A stretch of 6,716 nucleotides of DNA from JBFLYE01 sp040756715 [NCBI: bacterium] (GTDB lineage Bacteria; UBA9089; UBA9088): positions 1 through 6,716 of the forward strand of contig JBFLYE010000033.1 of the NCBI GenBank assembly GCA_040756715.1. The letters are read 5' to 3'. Below the pieces are notes generated by a model, which worked only from the letters and a program-made list of their open reading frames with translations, made no database searches and was not told the DNA's origin. A program made the position numbers and the translations under genes. Positions 1 through 6,302 of this stretch are shown here, piece after piece (positions within the stretch are counted from its first letter, which is position 1; each line of letters begins with the position of its first letter).

Positions 1-6
1 TTTTGT

Positions 7-909
7 ATGGAAGATTTTAAATTAGAAAGGGTTTTAGGAGAGGGAGGATTTGGAAAGACCTACCTGGCAGAGGTTTTGAATGAAAGCCTTAAAAAGGAAT
101 GGGGAAATTTTGTGGCAATAAAGCTTCCTTCTGATAAAGAGAAAGAAGAATTGTTAAAAAGAGAGCTTTTGGTGAATGCTGATGTTTTGCTTAAGCTAAA
201 GAATGTAGGAGGATGTCCAAATATTGTTCAATTCCTTGGCATTTCAAGATATAAGGGCTATTATACAATGATTATGGAATATGTAGAGGGAAGAAGCCTA
301 AAGGATATAGAAAAGCCCCTTTCTATTGAAGAAGCCCTTTCAATTATAGAGGATGTCCTCTGTGGCCTTGTTTGTCTCCACAAAGCAGGCGTTCTCCATA
401 GGGATATAAAGCCATCAAATATACTACTTACAAGGGAGAATAGAGTAAAGCTATGTGATTTTGGTATAGCAAAGCTTACCGCAAGCAATGAAAAGCTTCT
501 TTTAAGGACAGGCTCTTATGCCTATGTTCCTAAAGAGAGGCTGGTGGGAGAAAAAGAAGGGTTTTCATCTGATATATACTCTGTTGGTATAACCCTATAT
601 GAGCTTCTTACAGGAAACAGCCCATTTTTGGGAAATAGCCCAGGTGAAACTGTGAGGAATATATTAGATAAAGAGGCAATACTGCCCATATTTCTAAATA
701 GAAAAATAGGGGAAAATTTAAACAAAATTATTATTACCTCAATAGCAAAAGACCCAAAATCAAGGTTTCAAAAGGCAGAAGATTTCTTTAATGTCCTAAG
801 GCTATATAGAAAGGAGGGAATAAAAAAGGATACATATTTAGAAAAAGAAATAACGGAAAAGCCAAAACCGAAGATGTTTGTTGCCACAGGTGAGTGGAAC
901 AAAAGATAA
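7..909 (+). CDS. Eukaryotic-type Ser/Thr protein kinase, soluble
   Basis: A 300-residue Hanks-type kinase that transfers phosphate from ATP to Ser/Thr of target proteins. Visible motifs: Gly-rich loop GEGGFG (11-16), ATP-anchoring Lys39 in VAIK, probable helix-C Glu53, catalytic loop HRDIKPSN (131-138) with Asp133 and Asn138, DFG (151-153), DIYSVG (189-194) and a late DPKSRF segment. The RD-type catalytic loop and complete core predict an active enzyme. The usual APE at the end of the activation segment reads PKE (175-177), keeping only the Glu. There is no transmembrane helix or PASTA/sensor domain, only a short Lys/Glu-rich tail after about residue 270, so it is probably cytosolic. The ATG sits where such kinase domains normally begin, but the frame is open to the window edge six bases upstream, so a longer N-terminus cannot be excluded. 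The next gene follows after 17 bases. The substrate is unknown. Confidence 0.93.
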   Translation: MEDFKLERVLGEGGFGKTYLAEVLNESLKKEWGNFVAIKLPSDKEKEELLKRELLVNADVLLKLKNVGGCPNIVQFLGISRYKGYYTMIMEYVEGRSLKDIEKPLSIEEALSIIEDVLCGLVCLHKAGVLHRDIKPSNILLTRENRVKLCDFGIAKLTASNEKLLLRTGSYAYVPKERLVGEKEGFSSDIYSVGITLYELLTGNSPFLGNSPGETVRNILDKEAILPIFLNRKIGENLNKIIITSIAKDPKSRFQKAEDFFNVLRLYRKEGIKKDTYLEKEITEKPKPKMFVATGEWNKR

Positions 910-919
910 TTTAAGATTT

Positions 920-923
920 AGGA
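920..923 (+). promoter_or_regulatory. Weak ribosome binding site for the DRE-TIM enzyme
   Basis: AGGA lies three bases before the ATG at 927. The match to Shine-Dalgarno is partial and the spacing is shorter than the usual 5-9 bases. It is the only candidate in the 17-base gap after the kinase stop codon. Translation may partly depend on coupling to the kinase gene. Confidence 0.4.
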
Positions 924-926
924 TTT

Positions 927-2759
927 ATGGAGATTTTAAAGGAGAAAAAGAAAAGGTATTATAAAGTAGAGGATATAGAGCAACCAGAGCTGTTTAGGGA
1001 CTTCTTTCCATATACAGAGATTCCCAAAACATTCTTTGACTTTATTTCTGTGCCAATAGAGATTCCAGAGGAAATATACATTACAGACACAACATTTCGC
1101 GATGGACAGCAGGCAAGGCCACCATATACAACCGAGCAGATTGTTGAGATATACAAGCTTCTTAATAAGCTGGGAAGTGTAATCAGGCAGAGCGAATTTT
1201 TCCTTTATTCTGAAAGGGATAAAAGGGCGGTTATTGAATGTTTAAACTTAAATTTTAAATATCCAGAGGTAACTGGATGGATTAGAGCAAATAAAAACGA
1301 CCTTATCCTTGTAAAAGAGATGAACCTTAAAGAAACAGGCATACTAACATCTGTATCTGATTACCACATATTTTTAAAGCTTAATAAAACAAGGAAAAAG
1401 GCGCTTGATGATTACCTCTCTATCGTCAAAGAGGCATTGGGCAATAATATAATCCCAAGGTGTCACTTTGAGGATATTACAAGGGCTGATTTTTATGGCT
1501 TTGTCATCCCATTTGCTCAGGAATTAATGAGACTTTCTGAAGAGGCAAAAATTCCAATAAAGATAAGGGCTTGTGATACTATGGGGTTTGCTCTTCCTTA
1601 TTCAGAGGCATCCCTTCCTAGAAGCGTTCCAAAGATTATCCATTATCTTATAAAAGAGGCTAGCGTTCCCTCAAAAAGCCTTGAATGGCATGGACATAAT
1701 GATTTTCATAAGGGAGAGATAAATGCTATATCTGCCTGGCTGTATGGTTGCTCTGCTGTCAATGGAACCCTCTTTGGTTTTGGAGAGAGAACAGGAAATA
1801 CACCCATTGAGGCTTTAATCATTGATTATATAAGTATAACAAAAAATAGCAAAGGGATTGATACGAAGGTAATTACAGAGATTGCCGAATATTTCAAGCA
1901 TAATTTAAATACCCATATTTCTCCAAATTACCCATTTGTTGGCTCTGAATTCAATATAACCAGGGCGGGAATCCATATTGATGGCTTACTTAAAAATGAG
2001 GAGATATACAATATCTTTGATACAAAGGAGATATTGAATAGACCACTTGAGGTAGGAATAACAGATAAATCAGGCCTTTCTGGGGTAGTACATTGGATAA
2101 ATACCTACTTTGGCCTCTCTGGTTCCCAGCAAATTGACAAGAGGCATCCTGGGATTTCCCATATTATAAAGTGGATAAATGAAGAATACGAAAGGGGAAG
2201 ACAGACATCCATCTCAAATGATGAAATGCTTAATGAGGTAAAAAAGCACCTTCCTATGCTTATTAAGTCTGATTTTGATACCTTAAAGATAAAGGCAGAA
2301 TACCTTGCATTGCATCTTATAGAAAACCTGGCTTCTTGTGAAGATATAGTCTCTATGGAGCCAGAGAAACAAGAGAAAATTTTAAGGGATTTCATTGAAG
2401 AAAATCCATTCATTCAATTTATATATGTGGTTGATCTGCAAGGACATAAAATAACAAGAAACATTACCCATTCTAAGGATTTAGGAAAATATAAAGAGCT
2501 TAAGGATGAGGAGAATTTTGCGGATAGGGATTGGTTTATAAAGCCCTTGGAGGATGGAAAGACATTTATTTCCAATTTCTATACATCAAGGTTCACATAT
2601 AGGCTTTGTATCACTGTATCTAGCCCGGTAAGAGATAAAAACAATGAAATTGTAGGAGTATTAGGGGCAGATATAATGTTTGAAGAGCTAGCAAAGCTTG
2701 AAGAGGTGGAAGAAAGAGGATGTATGTGTTTAGCTGACCTATATTTAGGCACAAAGTAA
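927..2759 (+). CDS. Re-citrate synthase-like DRE-TIM acyltransferase with C-terminal Cache-like domain
   Basis: A 610-residue enzyme of the isopropylmalate/homocitrate synthase superfamily. It condenses an acyl-CoA with a 2-oxo acid. The overall wording of the sequence (IRQSEFFLYSE, EVTGWIRA, SDYHIFLKLNKTRK, GERTGNTP) matches, from memory, the subgroup containing Clostridium kluyveri Re-citrate synthase, which makes citrate from acetyl-CoA and oxaloacetate in anaerobes lacking the ordinary Si-enzyme. TIM barrel about 50-310: DTTFRDGQQ (54-62) with catalytic Arg58 and metal ligand Asp59, HGHND (255-259) with ligands His255 and His257, and GERTGNTP (286-293) with Asn291. RAGIHIDG (346-353) begins the linker subdomains. 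The LeuA-type regulatory domain is not evident. Instead about 490-590 looks like a Cache/PDC sensor fold: YVVDLQG, DRDWF (533-537), FYTSRFT (551-557), SSPVRD and GVLGADI. No signal peptide or membrane helix is seen, so this domain would be cytosolic. The tail has a CMC pair (599-601). Substrate choice (citrate, isopropylmalate or homocitrate synthase) is inferred only. Family entries are often loosely named isopropylmalate synthase. Confidence 0.85.
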   Translation: MEILKEKKKRYYKVEDIEQPELFRDFFPYTEIPKTFFDFISVPIEIPEEIYITDTTFRDGQQARPPYTTEQIVEIYKLLNKLGSVIRQSEFFLYSERDKRAVIECLNLNFKYPEVTGWIRANKNDLILVKEMNLKETGILTSVSDYHIFLKLNKTRKKALDDYLSIVKEALGNNIIPRCHFEDITRADFYGFVIPFAQELMRLSEEAKIPIKIRACDTMGFALPYSEASLPRSVPKIIHYLIKEASVPSKSLEWHGHNDFHKGEINAISAWLYGCSAVNGTLFGFGERTGNTPIEALIIDYISITKNSKGIDTKVITEIAEYFKHNLNTHISPNYPFVGSEFNITRAGIHIDGLLKNEEIYNIFDTKEILNRPLEVGITDKSGLSGVVHWINTYFGLSGSQQIDKRHPGISHIIKWINEEYERGRQTSISNDEMLNEVKKHLPMLIKSDFDTLKIKAEYLALHLIENLASCEDIVSMEPEKQEKILRDFIEENPFIQFIYVVDLQGHKITRNITHSKDLGKYKELKDEENFADRDWFIKPLEDGKTFISNFYTSRFTYRLCITVSSPVRDKNNEIVGVLGADIMFEELAKLEEVEERGCMCLADLYLGTK

Positions 2760-2770
2760 ATAAATTCTAA

Positions 2771-2805
2771 TGCCCAATGACAAATAAAATTCCCATGACC
2801 AATGC
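2771..2805. repeat. Two similar short AT-rich intergenic motifs
   Basis: TGCCCAATGACAAAT (2771-2785) and ATTCCCATGACCAATGC (2789-2805) share a CCCA(A)TGAC core and lie almost head to tail just after the stop codon of the DRE-TIM gene. They could be a degenerate tandem repeat or remnant of a dispersed intergenic repeat, or a regulatory site before clpC. They do not match the CtsR heptad operator. The evidence is only the likeness between the two copies. Confidence 0.3.
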
Positions 2806-2842
2806 TTAAAAAATTTTAAAAACTTATTGCAATTGTTTAAGC
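2804..2842. repeat. Inverted repeat in the gap before clpC
   Basis: GCTTAAA (2804-2810) and TTTAAGC (2836-2842) are exact reverse complements separated by 25 bases that are themselves A/T rich. A transcript could form a weak stem here. It lacks a GC-rich stem and a following U-tract, so it is a poor fit to an intrinsic terminator for the upstream gene. It could be chance in such AT-rich sequence. Confidence 0.22.
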
Positions 2843-2859
2843 CGAACACAAAAAAATTC

Positions 2860-2889
2860 TAGACAAAAAACCCATTTTTATAATAAAAT
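2860..2889 (+). promoter_or_regulatory. Putative clpC promoter, probably giving a leaderless transcript
   Basis: TAGACA (2860-2865, five of six to TTGACA) is followed after 18 bases by TAAAAT (2884-2889, five of six to TATAAT). A perfect TATAAT also overlaps at 2879-2884, but the spacing from the TAGACA box would be only 13 bases. With either -10 box, transcription would begin at or within a few bases of the clpC ATG at 2896. That agrees with the absence of any Shine-Dalgarno sequence there. The background is very AT-rich, so chance matches are likely and the call is moderate at best. Confidence 0.42.
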
Positions 2890-2895
2890 ATTTAT

Positions 2896-5316
2896 ATGTT
2901 TGAAAGGTTCACAGAGAGGGCAAGAAAAATCCTGGCCTTAGCCCAGGATGAAGCGAAGAGGTTAAATCACGATTATTTAGGCCCAGAGCATATCCTTTTA
3001 GGTCTTATAAAAGAGGGGGAAGGTGTTGCAACAGAGGTCTTAAGAAACTTTGATATTGACCTTGAAGGCTTAAAAATAGAAATAGAAAAGGAGATACCAC
3101 CAGGTGGAAGCCTTGCTATATTAGGTAATGTCCCATTTACGCCCCATTCAAAAAAGGTTCTGGAGCTTGCGGTTGAAGAGGGAAGAAATATGGGTCATAA
3201 TTATATTGGAACAGAACATCTCCTCTTTGGTCTTATAAAAGAGGAAGAGAGCATTGCCTCAAAAATCCTTGCCAGGCTCGGAGTAACATTGGATAGGGCA
3301 AAAAAGGAGGTGGCAAATATATTAGGAGGCTCTGCACCTGGTCAAGCCCCTCCTGGTGCAAAAAAACAGAAGACACAAACGCCTGTCCTAGACCATTTCT
3401 CAAGGGATTTAACAGGCTTGGCAAGGGAAGATAAACTTGACCCTGTTGTGGGAAGGGAGAATGAGATAGAGAGGCTTATTCAGGTATTGGGAAGGAGGAC
3501 AAAAAACAACCCTGTTCTTATTGGAGACCCAGGGGTTGGAAAAACAGCCATAGTAGAAGGTCTTGCCCAGAGGATTGTTTCTGGTCAGGTTCCAGAGATA
3601 TTGGCAAATAAAAGGCTCTTGTGCTTGGACTTAGCCGCAATTGTTGCGGGAACAAAGTATAGGGGTGAATTTGAAGAGCGTCTTAAAAGGGTAATGAATG
3701 AGGTCAGATCATCGCCGAGTGTTATTTTATTTATTGATGAGATGCATACAATAATTGGTGCGGGTGGAGCAGAGGGAGCTATAGATGCATCGGCAATCCT
3801 TAAACCTGCTTTGGCAAGGGGAGAGCTTCAATGTATTGGAGCAACCACATTGGATGATTATAAAAAGTATGTTGAGAGGGATGCCGCATTAGAAAGGAGG
3901 TTTCAGCCAATAATGGTTGATGAGCCAACTGTAGATGAGACAATAGAGATTCTTAAGGGCTTAAGGGATAAATATGAAGCACATCATCGGGTAAAATTTG
4001 ACGATTCTGCTTTAATTGCAGCGGCAAAGCTCGCCCATAGATATGTCTCGGATAGATTCTTGCCAGATTCTGCTATAGACCTAATGGATGAGGCAGGCTC
4101 AAAAGCAAGGCTAAAGACAACAACCCTTCCTCCAAAGCTTAAGGATAAGGAGAAGGAGATGGCACAGATAGAAAAGGAAAAAGGGGAGGCAATAGCAAAT
4201 CAAGAATTTGAGAAGGCGGCAATCTTAAGGGATAAGGAAAAGGCATTGAGGAAGGAATATGAGGCAATAAAGAAGAAATGGGAATCAAAATCCTCCTCAC
4301 CTGCCAATGTAATAATTGATGAAAACATTGCCGAGCTTCTTTCAAAGCAAACAGGGATTCCCGTTTATAAGCTTGTAGAAAAGGAGAGCGAGAGACTTTT
4401 AAGAATGGAGGAGGAATTGCATAAAAGGGTAGTCGGTCAAAATGAGGCAATCTCATCTTTGGCAAGGGCAATGAGAAGGGCAAGGACAGGATTAAAAGAC
4501 CCAAAAAGGCCAATGGGTTCATTTTTGTTTTTAGGACCAACCGGGGTTGGAAAAACAGAGCTTAGCAGGACACTAGCCGAATTCCTCTTTGACGATGAGG
4601 ATGCTCTTATCCAAATAGATATGTCTGAGTTTATGGAGAAATTTGCTGTATCAAGGCTTATTGGTGCTCCACCTGGATATATTGGTTATGAAGAGGGTGG
4701 AGAGCTTACCGAGAAGGTTCGGAGAAAGCCATATTCTGTTGTCTTACTTGATGAGATAGAAAAGGCACATCCCGATGTTTTCAATATCCTGCTTCAGATG
4801 TTTGAGGATGGCCATCTTACCGATAATCTTGGTCATACGGTTGATTTTAGAAATACCGTAATTATTATGACATCAAACATTGGAGCAAGGGAAATCTTCG
4901 AGAAGAAGGCATTAGGATTTAGGCCAGCTGATGAAGAAACAAGCTATGAGGCGATGAAGAACAAGGTTATGGCTGAGGTAAAGAAGGTATTTAACCCTGA
5001 ATTTCTAAATAGAATAGATGAAACCATAGTTTTTCATTCTTTAAGCAAGGATGATGTCAGAAAGATTGTATGCCTTATGATAGATAAGTTAAACAAGCAG
5101 CTTTCAGAGCAGAATATAACCCTTTCATTAAATGATGATGTTATAACCTTTCTCATTGAAAAGGGTTATGATGAATCCTACGGTGCAAGGCCTTTAAGGA
5201 GGACAATACAAAAGGAAATTGAAGATGTCTTGTCTGAGGAGATCCTTAAGGGAAAGTTTAAAAAGGGAGGAAAGATAAGCGTTTCCTTGAAAGAAGGAAA
5301 GATTGTGTTTAAGTGA
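2896..5316 (+). CDS. clpC: ATP-dependent Clp protease ATP-binding subunit ClpC
   Basis: An 806-residue class I Hsp100 unfoldase, close to the usual length of ClpC. It forms hexamers that unfold proteins and feed them to the ClpP peptidase in the cytosol. Two Clp_N repeats span about 2-70 and 81-143; the copies [10 protein letters not shown] and [10 protein letters not shown] show the internal duplication. D1 has Walker A GDPGVGKT (210-217), pore loop KYRG (254-257), Walker B with Asp281-Glu282, and Arg334/Arg335 as arginine-finger candidates. A UVR motif starts near [11 protein letters not shown] (436-446) in a short middle region, which separates it from ClpB with its long coiled coil. D2 has GPTGVGKT (547-554), pore loop GYIGYEE (594-600), Walker B Asp619-Glu620, Arg706, and sensor 2 GARPLRR (763-769). 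The ClpP-docking tripeptide LGF (673-675) is present, so it should work with a ClpP, which is not in this window. No ctsR or mcsAB lies beside it. The ATG matches the conserved [10 protein letters not shown] start but has no ribosome binding site. Confidence 0.97.
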   Translation: MFERFTERARKILALAQDEAKRLNHDYLGPEHILLGLIKEGEGVATEVLRNFDIDLEGLKIEIEKEIPPGGSLAILGNVPFTPHSKKVLELAVEEGRNMGHNYIGTEHLLFGLIKEEESIASKILARLGVTLDRAKKEVANILGGSAPGQAPPGAKKQKTQTPVLDHFSRDLTGLAREDKLDPVVGRENEIERLIQVLGRRTKNNPVLIGDPGVGKTAIVEGLAQRIVSGQVPEILANKRLLCLDLAAIVAGTKYRGEFEERLKRVMNEVRSSPSVILFIDEMHTIIGAGGAEGAIDASAILKPALARGELQCIGATTLDDYKKYVERDAALERRFQPIMVDEPTVDETIEILKGLRDKYEAHHRVKFDDSALIAAAKLAHRYVSDRFLPDSAIDLMDEAGSKARLKTTTLPPKLKDKEKEMAQIEKEKGEAIANQEFEKAAILRDKEKALRKEYEAIKKKWESKSSSPANVIIDENIAELLSKQTGIPVYKLVEKESERLLRMEEELHKRVVGQNEAISSLARAMRRARTGLKDPKRPMGSFLFLGPTGVGKTELSRTLAEFLFDDEDALIQIDMSEFMEKFAVSRLIGAPPGYIGYEEGGELTEKVRRKPYSVVLLDEIEKAHPDVFNILLQMFEDGHLTDNLGHTVDFRNTVIIMTSNIGAREIFEKKALGFRPADEETSYEAMKNKVMAEVKKVFNPEFLNRIDETIVFHSLSKDDVRKIVCLMIDKLNKQLSEQNITLSLNDDVITFLIEKGYDESYGARPLRRTIQKEIEDVLSEEILKGKFKKGGKISVSLKEGKIVFK

Positions 5317-5323
5317 AAGATAT

Positions 5324-5351
5324 TTGTAAAAACAGGTTAAGAGATTATACT
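5324..5351 (+). promoter_or_regulatory. Possible promoter for the lipoprotein-ftsQ unit
   Basis: TTGTAA (5324-5329, four of six) is followed after 16 bases by TATACT (5346-5351, five of six). Transcription would start near 5358 and leave a leader of roughly 27 bases before the TTG start. The alternative TTGACT at 5353-5358 is a better -35 box, but its -10 box would fall on the start codon. The gap is short (68 bases) with no terminator visible after clpC, so read-through from clpC is also possible. Confidence 0.33.
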
Positions 5352-5352
5352 A

Positions 5353-5368
5353 TTGACTTATAAGGCAA
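5353..5368. promoter_or_regulatory. Imperfect dyad in the clpC-lipoprotein gap
   Basis: TTGACTTATAAGGCAA is a 16-base near-palindrome: the central CTTATAAG (5357-5364) is perfect and the outer TTG and CAA also pair, with one mismatched pair between them. It covers the expected transcription start of the proposed promoter, which is where a repressor operator could lie. The 8-base core also occurs inside the ftsQ coding sequence at 6288-6295, so chance is a real alternative. Confidence 0.22.
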
Positions 5369-5384
5369 AACTTAAATCTAAAGA

Positions 5385-6302
5385 TTGAAAGACCTAAAAA
5401 TTGCTCTTGTAATCTCTAGCCTGTTTTTTATATCTTGCCATCAGCAAATAGCAGAGGATGGTTCGCTAAATAACTACGCTATCTATTGCATCAAAAATAA
5501 TCTATGGGATAGCGCGATGTTCTATTTAGAAAGGGCAAAAACCCTCTATCCCAATTCGGCAAAGATAAATAATAACCTTGGCGTAGTCTATGAATATTTT
5601 GGAAGAAAGGATGAAGCAATTTCATTTTACAAAAAGGCAATAGAAATTGACAAAGAAGAGGCATATTATAAAAATCTCGCAGGAGCCTCTTCCTCCAAAA
5701 TTCCAAAGGGACTAAAAAATAACCCTTTGGCTGAAAAGATAAGAATAGAAAAAAACCTTCTAGCCTCTATTGATCTTTCAAAGACAGAAAGGATTGGCCT
5801 TTGTATTTCTTGTAAGGATAAAAACCTTATTCCCCTCATTCTATCAGCCATAAAAGAGCAAATAATAAAGGAGACAAATTTTTATATTGTTCACCACGAA
5901 GCCTATCCAAAAACTACTGATGAGATTAAAAATATAAGCCTAAAGCTTCTTGTAGATAATCTCCTTTTGATTGATGTTTCTGAGTATAATGTTTCTGACC
6001 TAGCTGACTTTGATGTTTCTACAAAATTTATCAAGGAGGAAAATAGATATGAATTCTTAAGGTCATACTATACAGATAGAAAGGCAAGCCTTTCATCCTC
6101 CCTTTCTTTATTTGATAGTAATGGTTCTTTGCTTTTCAAAAAGGATTTTAATATAGAGGAAAAGAAGAGATACAGGGAAGAAAATCCATATATCTATGAT
6201 TATTCCTTAATCTTTGTCCTTACCAAACCCCTGGTTTCTTCTTTTCTTTCTTTAATTACACAGAAAAATTATATTCTAGAAAGATGGCTTATAAGGGATT
6301 AG
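5385..6302 (+). CDS. TPR-containing lipoprotein, function unknown
   Basis: A 305-residue putative lipoprotein. Residues 1-18 form a lipoprotein signal: Lys2 and Lys5, a hydrophobic stretch IALVISSLFF, then FISC with the lipid-bearing Cys18, so the mature protein should be anchored to a membrane outside the cytoplasm. Two tetratricopeptide repeats follow: about 28-60 (YAIYCIKNNLWDSAMFYLE) and 61-94 (NNLGVVYEYFGRKDEAISF then YKKAIEID). TPRs usually hold protein partners. Residues about 130-305 are alternating strand/helix sequence that I do not recognise; the pattern loosely recalls periplasmic CsgG- or TolB-N-like domains, a weak impression. The start is TTG: an in-frame TAA at 5379-5381 rules out anything further upstream, the next Met is at residue 45, and TTG gives a complete signal peptide. 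No clear ribosome binding site is seen. The 3' end overlaps ftsQ by 19 bases, hinting at a cell-envelope or division role. Confidence 0.82.
   Translation: MKDLKIALVISSLFFISCHQQIAEDGSLNNYAIYCIKNNLWDSAMFYLERAKTLYPNSAKINNNLGVVYEYFGRKDEAISFYKKAIEIDKEEAYYKNLAGASSSKIPKGLKNNPLAEKIRIEKNLLASIDLSKTERIGLCISCKDKNLIPLILSAIKEQIIKETNFYIVHHEAYPKTTDEIKNISLKLLVDNLLLIDVSEYNVSDLADFDVSTKFIKEENRYEFLRSYYTDRKASLSSSLSLFDSNGSLLFKKDFNIEEKKRYREENPYIYDYSLIFVLTKPLVSSFLSLITQKNYILERWLIRD

Noticed and set aside
2804-2842. Intrinsic terminator after the DRE-TIM gene
   Set aside because: The stem is AT-rich with a 25-base loop and is not followed by a T-tract, so it does not meet the usual criteria.
2870-2877. ACCCATTT as a sigma-32-type -10 element for clpC
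   Set aside because: It resembles CCCCATNT, but no CTTGAAA-like -35 element lies at the right distance upstream, only an A-rich run.
2760-2895. CtsR or CIRCE heat-shock operator upstream of clpC
   Set aside because: No GGTCAAA heptad pair or its complement, and no TTAGCACTC/GAGTGCTAA inverted repeat, is present.
3001-3246. Near-identical stretch TCTTATAAAAGAGG at about 3003 and 3231 as a DNA repeat
   Set aside because: Both copies encode the LIKE(E/G) segment of the two Clp_N repeats, so protein-level duplication explains them.
4139-4540. A 133-codon open frame on the minus strand, and several shorter minus-strand frames elsewhere
   Set aside because: All lie antisense within clearly coding genes, have Leu/Pro/Phe/Ser-rich compositions expected from reverse reading of AT-rich Lys/Glu-rich genes, and show no recognisable domain.
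2896-5316. ClpB or ClpA/ClpE instead of ClpC
   Set aside because: The middle region is short and carries a UVR motif rather than the long ClpB coiled coil, the LGF ClpP-docking loop is present, and there is no ClpE zinc finger at the N-terminus.
5353-5382. TTGACT with TCTAAA at 18 bases as the promoter of the lipoprotein gene
   Set aside because: Transcription would begin a few bases inside the coding sequence, removing the TTG start and part of the signal peptide.
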